Assembly (NCBI GenBank): GCA_017502425.1
Contig: JAFVVB010000048.1
Coordinates: forward strand, 1 to 23,875
Origin: Ruminococcus sp.
Lineage (GTDB): Bacteria; Bacillota; Clostridia; Oscillospirales; Acutalibacteraceae
Direction of reading: 5' to 3'
Length of the DNA: 23,875 nt
This document shows positions 21,149-23,875 of the stretch, piece by piece. Under the pieces are notes generated by a model. That model made no database searches. It saw nothing but the letters and a program-made list of their open reading frames with translations, and was not told where the DNA came from. Position numbers and translations under genes: made by a program. How positions within the stretch are numbered: position 1 is the first letter of the stretch; every line of letters begins with the position of its first letter.

Positions 21149-22024
21149 TTAGTGTCTGAAACTCTCGCTGTGCTCATATATGAGTTTAGCGATATTAGCG
21201 TCGCTGAGTCCTGAGAAAAGCTGAGAATAGTCCTGAGTTTCAAACTCCTTTATGTTGCGGTTGAGCAGTTTTTCAAAAGCATCGTAGAGTTTAGCGTTTT
21301 TGCCTGTGATGACGATTATCTGAAAATCCTGTTCGATTTCCACTAAGTTCTCGTAGATTTTCAGAATATCGGTAACTCCGAAACTACCAGCCATAATTAG
21401 TACGGTAGGTTTATCACAAGAAAAATCAAGACGGCTTAGTGTTTCCGCTTTTCTTTTCTCGTCATCTTCATAAAAACTTGAGAATATAGGCATACCAAGA
21501 GGGAAGATACGGGATTTATCAACACCGTATTTTTTGGATAGATTATCCGCTGTGTCTTTAGTAGCGGTTATGTATGCGTCAATCTCGTTTCCTATGTAAG
21601 CGCGGTGTGGCATATAGTCGGTGATGATAGAAACGACGGGAAGGTCAACACCTCTGAATTCTTTTAAAAGCGACATCATACTAGATGCAAACGGATGACA
21701 AGTAACTACTATGTCAGGACTCTTTTCTTCTAAAAGAGGTAGTAGCTTTTTAGCAAACTGAGTCATCAAAGTATTTACAAGCTCTGATATAGGGGATTCT
21801 TTATCAGCGGATTTGTAAAAAGTTCCGTAAAGCTCAGGAGCATTTTTCGCGAGTGTTTTATATCCGAGTGTTACGGTTTTATTGAGAATAGAAGAGCAGT
21901 ATTGTAAAGTGTCGATAATTTCAACGGTTGTACTTGAGTCTTTTGAAGTGATATAAGATTTGAGTGCATTTGATGCACGGTTGTGTCCGCCACCGGTTGA
22001 TGCGGATAAAATTAGCACGTTCAT
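21149..22024 (-). CDS. N-terminal part of processive diacylglycerol glycosyltransferase (MGDG synthase/UgtP-like), cut by an in-frame stop
   Basis: 291 residues. The start has SASTGGGHNRAS (7-18), the acceptor-side signature of MGDG synthase N-terminal domains, and later TCHPFASSMM, SIITDYMPH (132-140) and the beginning of the nucleotide-binding half (KPTVLIMAGSFGVTDILK, 205-222). Full enzymes transfer Glc or Gal from a UDP-sugar to diacylglycerol at the inner membrane face, making glycolipids and lipoteichoic-acid anchors. Here TAA (21149-21151) stops translation before the GGLTxSE and PGQE motifs, so this product alone should be inactive. The stop falls in a poorly conserved insertion of about 50 residues. 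AAAGGATTG precedes the ATG, and a good promoter lies at 22072-22100. Confidence 0.85.
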   Translation of the reverse strand: MNVLILSASTGGGHNRASNALKSYITSKDSSTTVEIIDTLQYCSSILNKTVTLGYKTLAKNAPELYGTFYKSADKESPISELVNTLMTQFAKKLLPLLEEKSPDIVVTCHPFASSMMSLLKEFRGVDLPVVSIITDYMPHRAYIGNEIDAYITATKDTADNLSKKYGVDKSRIFPLGMPIFSSFYEDDEKRKAETLSRLDFSCDKPTVLIMAGSFGVTDILKIYENLVEIEQDFQIIVITGKNAKLYDAFEKLLNRNIKEFETQDYSQLFSGLSDANIAKLIYEHSESFRH

Positions 22025-22071
22025 ATAAACAATCCTTTTACAAATTTATCTTAGTAAATCCTGTAAAAATC

Positions 22072-22100
22072 ATTATATTATATTTTTAGTTGCAGTTCAA
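22072..22100 (-). promoter_or_regulatory. Promoter of the glycosyltransferase gene
   Basis: TTGAAC (22095-22100) and TATAAT (22072-22077) are separated by 17 bp on the minus strand. An imperfect inverted repeat (GTTCAATAT / ATATTGTGAAC, 22095-22116) overlaps the -35 and may be an operator. Confidence 0.78.
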
Positions 22101-22254
22101 TATGTATATTGTGAACAAATACAGAATAATCCTAGATAGTAAGCAAGATATTTTTGATAAATTTTATTTTTATTTCTATAAAAGATTATAAAAAAATTAG
22201 GTGTACTGTATTATATATCTGTAAATGAAGATTTACGGGAGGCGAGTTTAGTAC

Positions 22255-23875
22255 ATGGAAAATAATAATAAGAGAAATATAGCGGACACTATGGAGATTA
22301 ACTCCATTATCGCGGAAACAAAAAACAGGTATAATACTGAGGAAAAAACGGTAAAAGGTGTACCGGTTGAAAATACACGTAACTATGCTAATCAGCACAG
22401 AAGTAATATCGAGGATAACTTCGTTTTATATGACGATGAAGTGGATATCACAGACGTTCAGAGAAAGCCTGAGAAGAAGAAAAATCCAAAGGCTAAAAAA
22501 CGTGCTCTCGTAATAACTGTCGTGTCACTAATTATAGTTATGATTCTCGCTGGCGGATACTGTATTTACAGAGTGTTCGGTGAGTTTAAATATGCCTCTA
22601 ATATTTACGTAAACGACATCGCTATCGGCGGTATGAATGAGCGAGAAGCTCAGAAGGTTTTAGAAGATGAGGAAGAAGCCCTCGCTAGTAAAATCAATAT
22701 CATAGTAAACGCTGAGGATAAGAAAACTACACTTACTAAAAACAACCTCACTTATTCATTCAACACAGACGAGGTCCTCAAAAAAGCCAGAGAGTACTCC
22801 GAGGATACTTTGGTTCCAACAGGTGAGCAGAAGTATAAACTCGAGATTAAGTTTGACCAGACCGGAGCTAACGCTGCTGCTAAAACAGTAGCTGATGAGA
22901 TTGATCAGGAAGCTAAAGATGCGGTTGTTACTAAGTTTGATAGCTCTAAAAAGGGTGCTTCAAGATTTACTATCGAGGATTCAGCTAAAGGTATTTCTAT
23001 TAAGCAGGAGGCATTTGCTAAACAGCTTACTGACTTTGTAAAAGACGGTAAAGTCAGCGGTGTTATTGATGCTGAAGCTGATCTGATTGAGCCTAAGTAT
23101 TCTAAAGAATACCTCCAGTCAAATATCAAGAAGCTTTCATCGTTTACTACTACTTCTACTAATAACAGTAACGGTAACGCTAACATGAAGCTTTCTTTAA
23201 GCAAGTGTAATAATTCCATCATCAATCCTGGTGATGTGTGGTCATTCAATAAATGTACAGGCGACTCCAACCAGACATCAAACGGTTATCTACCTGCCGG
23301 TGTTATCGTTGAGGGTAAGAGTACCACAGGCGTAGGTGGCGGTATCTGCCAGTCAAGTACAACTATCTATAATGCAACCTTGCTTTGCGGTATGGAAGTA
23401 GTTGAGCGTGAATGTCATTACTATAAATCCGTTTACGTTGATGCAGGTAGAGATGCTACTGTGGACTATGGTAACATCGACCTTAAAATGAAGAACATAT
23501 TTGACTATCAGCTCTTTATGGAGTGCTATATGGATGGTGCAGTTCTTCACTGCAATATGTATGGTATTGAAAACCCTGAATTTGATAAGATTACTATCAG
23601 TTCATCTGTATCTTCATACTTCTCTGGTGGTTTCAGAGCTGAAACAAGCAGAACATACTTCAAAGGCAATAGCAAAGTAAAGACAGAAGCTTTACCAAGC
23701 TCAGCGTACTACACATCGGCTCCTTCATCAGGAAATGATTCTAACGCTGATGCTGACTCTAACGCAGGCTCATCTGCTAACTCTCAGACACAGCAGAACA
23801 CTAACAACAACACATCAAGCGGTACTTCGTCAGGAAGTGACGGCGGTTCTACTGACCCAGGTGCCGGTGGCGGCG
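22255..23875 (+). CDS. VanW-family membrane-anchored protein (3' partial)
   Basis: The frame runs 540 codons from ATG 22255 and leaves the window without a stop. GGGAGG (22237-22242) lies 12 nt upstream. A hydrophilic cytoplasmic N-terminus (1-83, rich in Asn, Lys and Glu) is followed by one membrane helix (84-106). An extracytoplasmic region (about 110-290) resembles the peptidoglycan-binding-4 domain found before VanW, with IYVNDIAIGGMNEREAQKVL at its start. The VanW domain (about 295-430) has KLSLSKCNNSIINPGDVWSFN and VGGGICQSSTTIYNA (Gly363 region). From about 483 on the protein is Ser/Asn/Gly-rich, a likely wall-spanning tail. VanW was named from vancomycin-resistance clusters but is widespread in Clostridia with no proven activity. 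A cell-wall role is inferred; resistance is not implied, as no other van genes are present. Confidence 0.9.
   Translation, partial: MENNNKRNIADTMEINSIIAETKNRYNTEEKTVKGVPVENTRNYANQHRSNIEDNFVLYDDEVDITDVQRKPEKKKNPKAKKRALVITVVSLIIVMILAGGYCIYRVFGEFKYASNIYVNDIAIGGMNEREAQKVLEDEEEALASKINIIVNAEDKKTTLTKNNLTYSFNTDEVLKKAREYSEDTLVPTGEQKYKLEIKFDQTGANAAAKTVADEIDQEAKDAVVTKFDSSKKGASRFTIEDSAKGISIKQEAFAKQLTDFVKDGKVSGVIDAEADLIEPKYSKEYLQSNIKKLSSFTTTSTNNSNGNANMKLSLSKCNNSIINPGDVWSFNKCTGDSNQTSNGYLPAGVIVEGKSTTGVGGGICQSSTTIYNATLLCGMEVVERECHYYKSVYVDAGRDATVDYGNIDLKMKNIFDYQLFMECYMDGAVLHCNMYGIENPEFDKITISSSVSSYFSGGFRAETSRTYFKGNSKVKTEALPSSAYYTSAPSSGNDSNADADSNAGSSANSQTQQNTNNNTSSGTSSGSDGGSTDPGAGGG

Noticed and set aside
22255..23875. 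Vancomycin-resistance gene based on the VanW name
   Set aside because: VanW-domain proteins are common in Clostridia without resistance, and no vanHAX or vanRS-type genes are present beside it.
1..23875. Mobile elements, CRISPR arrays, prophage genes, defence systems, tRNA or rRNA
   Set aside because: No transposase, integrase, spaced direct repeats, phage proteins or structural RNA genes were seen. The window reads as ordinary core chromosome with interesting regulation.

Overview
The window looks like chromosomal DNA from a low-GC, spore-forming, Gram-positive anaerobe of the class Clostridia, probably a gut Ruminococcaceae/Oscillospirales relative. The evidence is a SpoIIE gene, a PASTA-type Ser/Thr kinase, a VanW-family protein, SigA-like promoters, strong AGGAGG-type ribosome sites, lipoprotein transport proteins and a cell-anchored GH13 amylase. 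The genus is inference. No rRNA, tRNA, CRISPR array, insertion sequence or prophage gene was seen.

Left part (1-4430). The C-terminal part of a membrane Ser/Thr kinase enters from the left edge. It continues into a PASTA domain and a degenerate L,D-transpeptidase (YkuD) domain. A second membrane-anchored YkuD protein with a complete His/Cys pair follows 7 nt later. A bidirectional terminator separates this pair from a convergent Na+/phosphate cotransporter with a PhoU-like tail. The promoter of that gene carries TTAACA repeats in 11-bp phase, which look like a Pho box.

Centre left (4440-8910, minus strand). In transcription order: an AlkD-type DNA glycosylase, an OmpR-family response regulator and its histidine kinase, then the aromatic pair aroF-tyrA. 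Between the kinase and aroF is a complete ribosome-mediated attenuator: promoter, a 20-codon leader peptide with the run YYYYFYYY, a leader hairpin, and an intrinsic terminator directly before the aroF ribosome site. This is the most striking feature of the window.

Centre (8915-12780). A MscS channel is transcribed divergently from alkD. Convergent to it lie murE, a DtxR-like metal regulator and a nitroreductase, all on the minus strand. A 535-nt intergenic region separates murE from the sugar operon.

Centre right (12780-18260, plus strand). This is a maltodextrin/oligosaccharide uptake block: a strongly codon-biased binding lipoprotein, three hairpins, MalF-like and MalG-like permeases, a terminator, then a surface GH13 amylase lipoprotein. 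No ATPase is encoded here, so it must come from elsewhere. Surface amylase, binding protein and permeases together suggest a starch-fragment utilisation system.

Right part (18300-23875). spoIIE has Spo0A-box-like sequences at its promoter. A convergent diacylglycerol glycosyltransferase (UgtP/MGDG-synthase type) is broken by a single in-frame TAA, and its transcription terminator lies inside the spoIIE coding sequence. The 5' part of a VanW-family membrane protein runs off the right edge.
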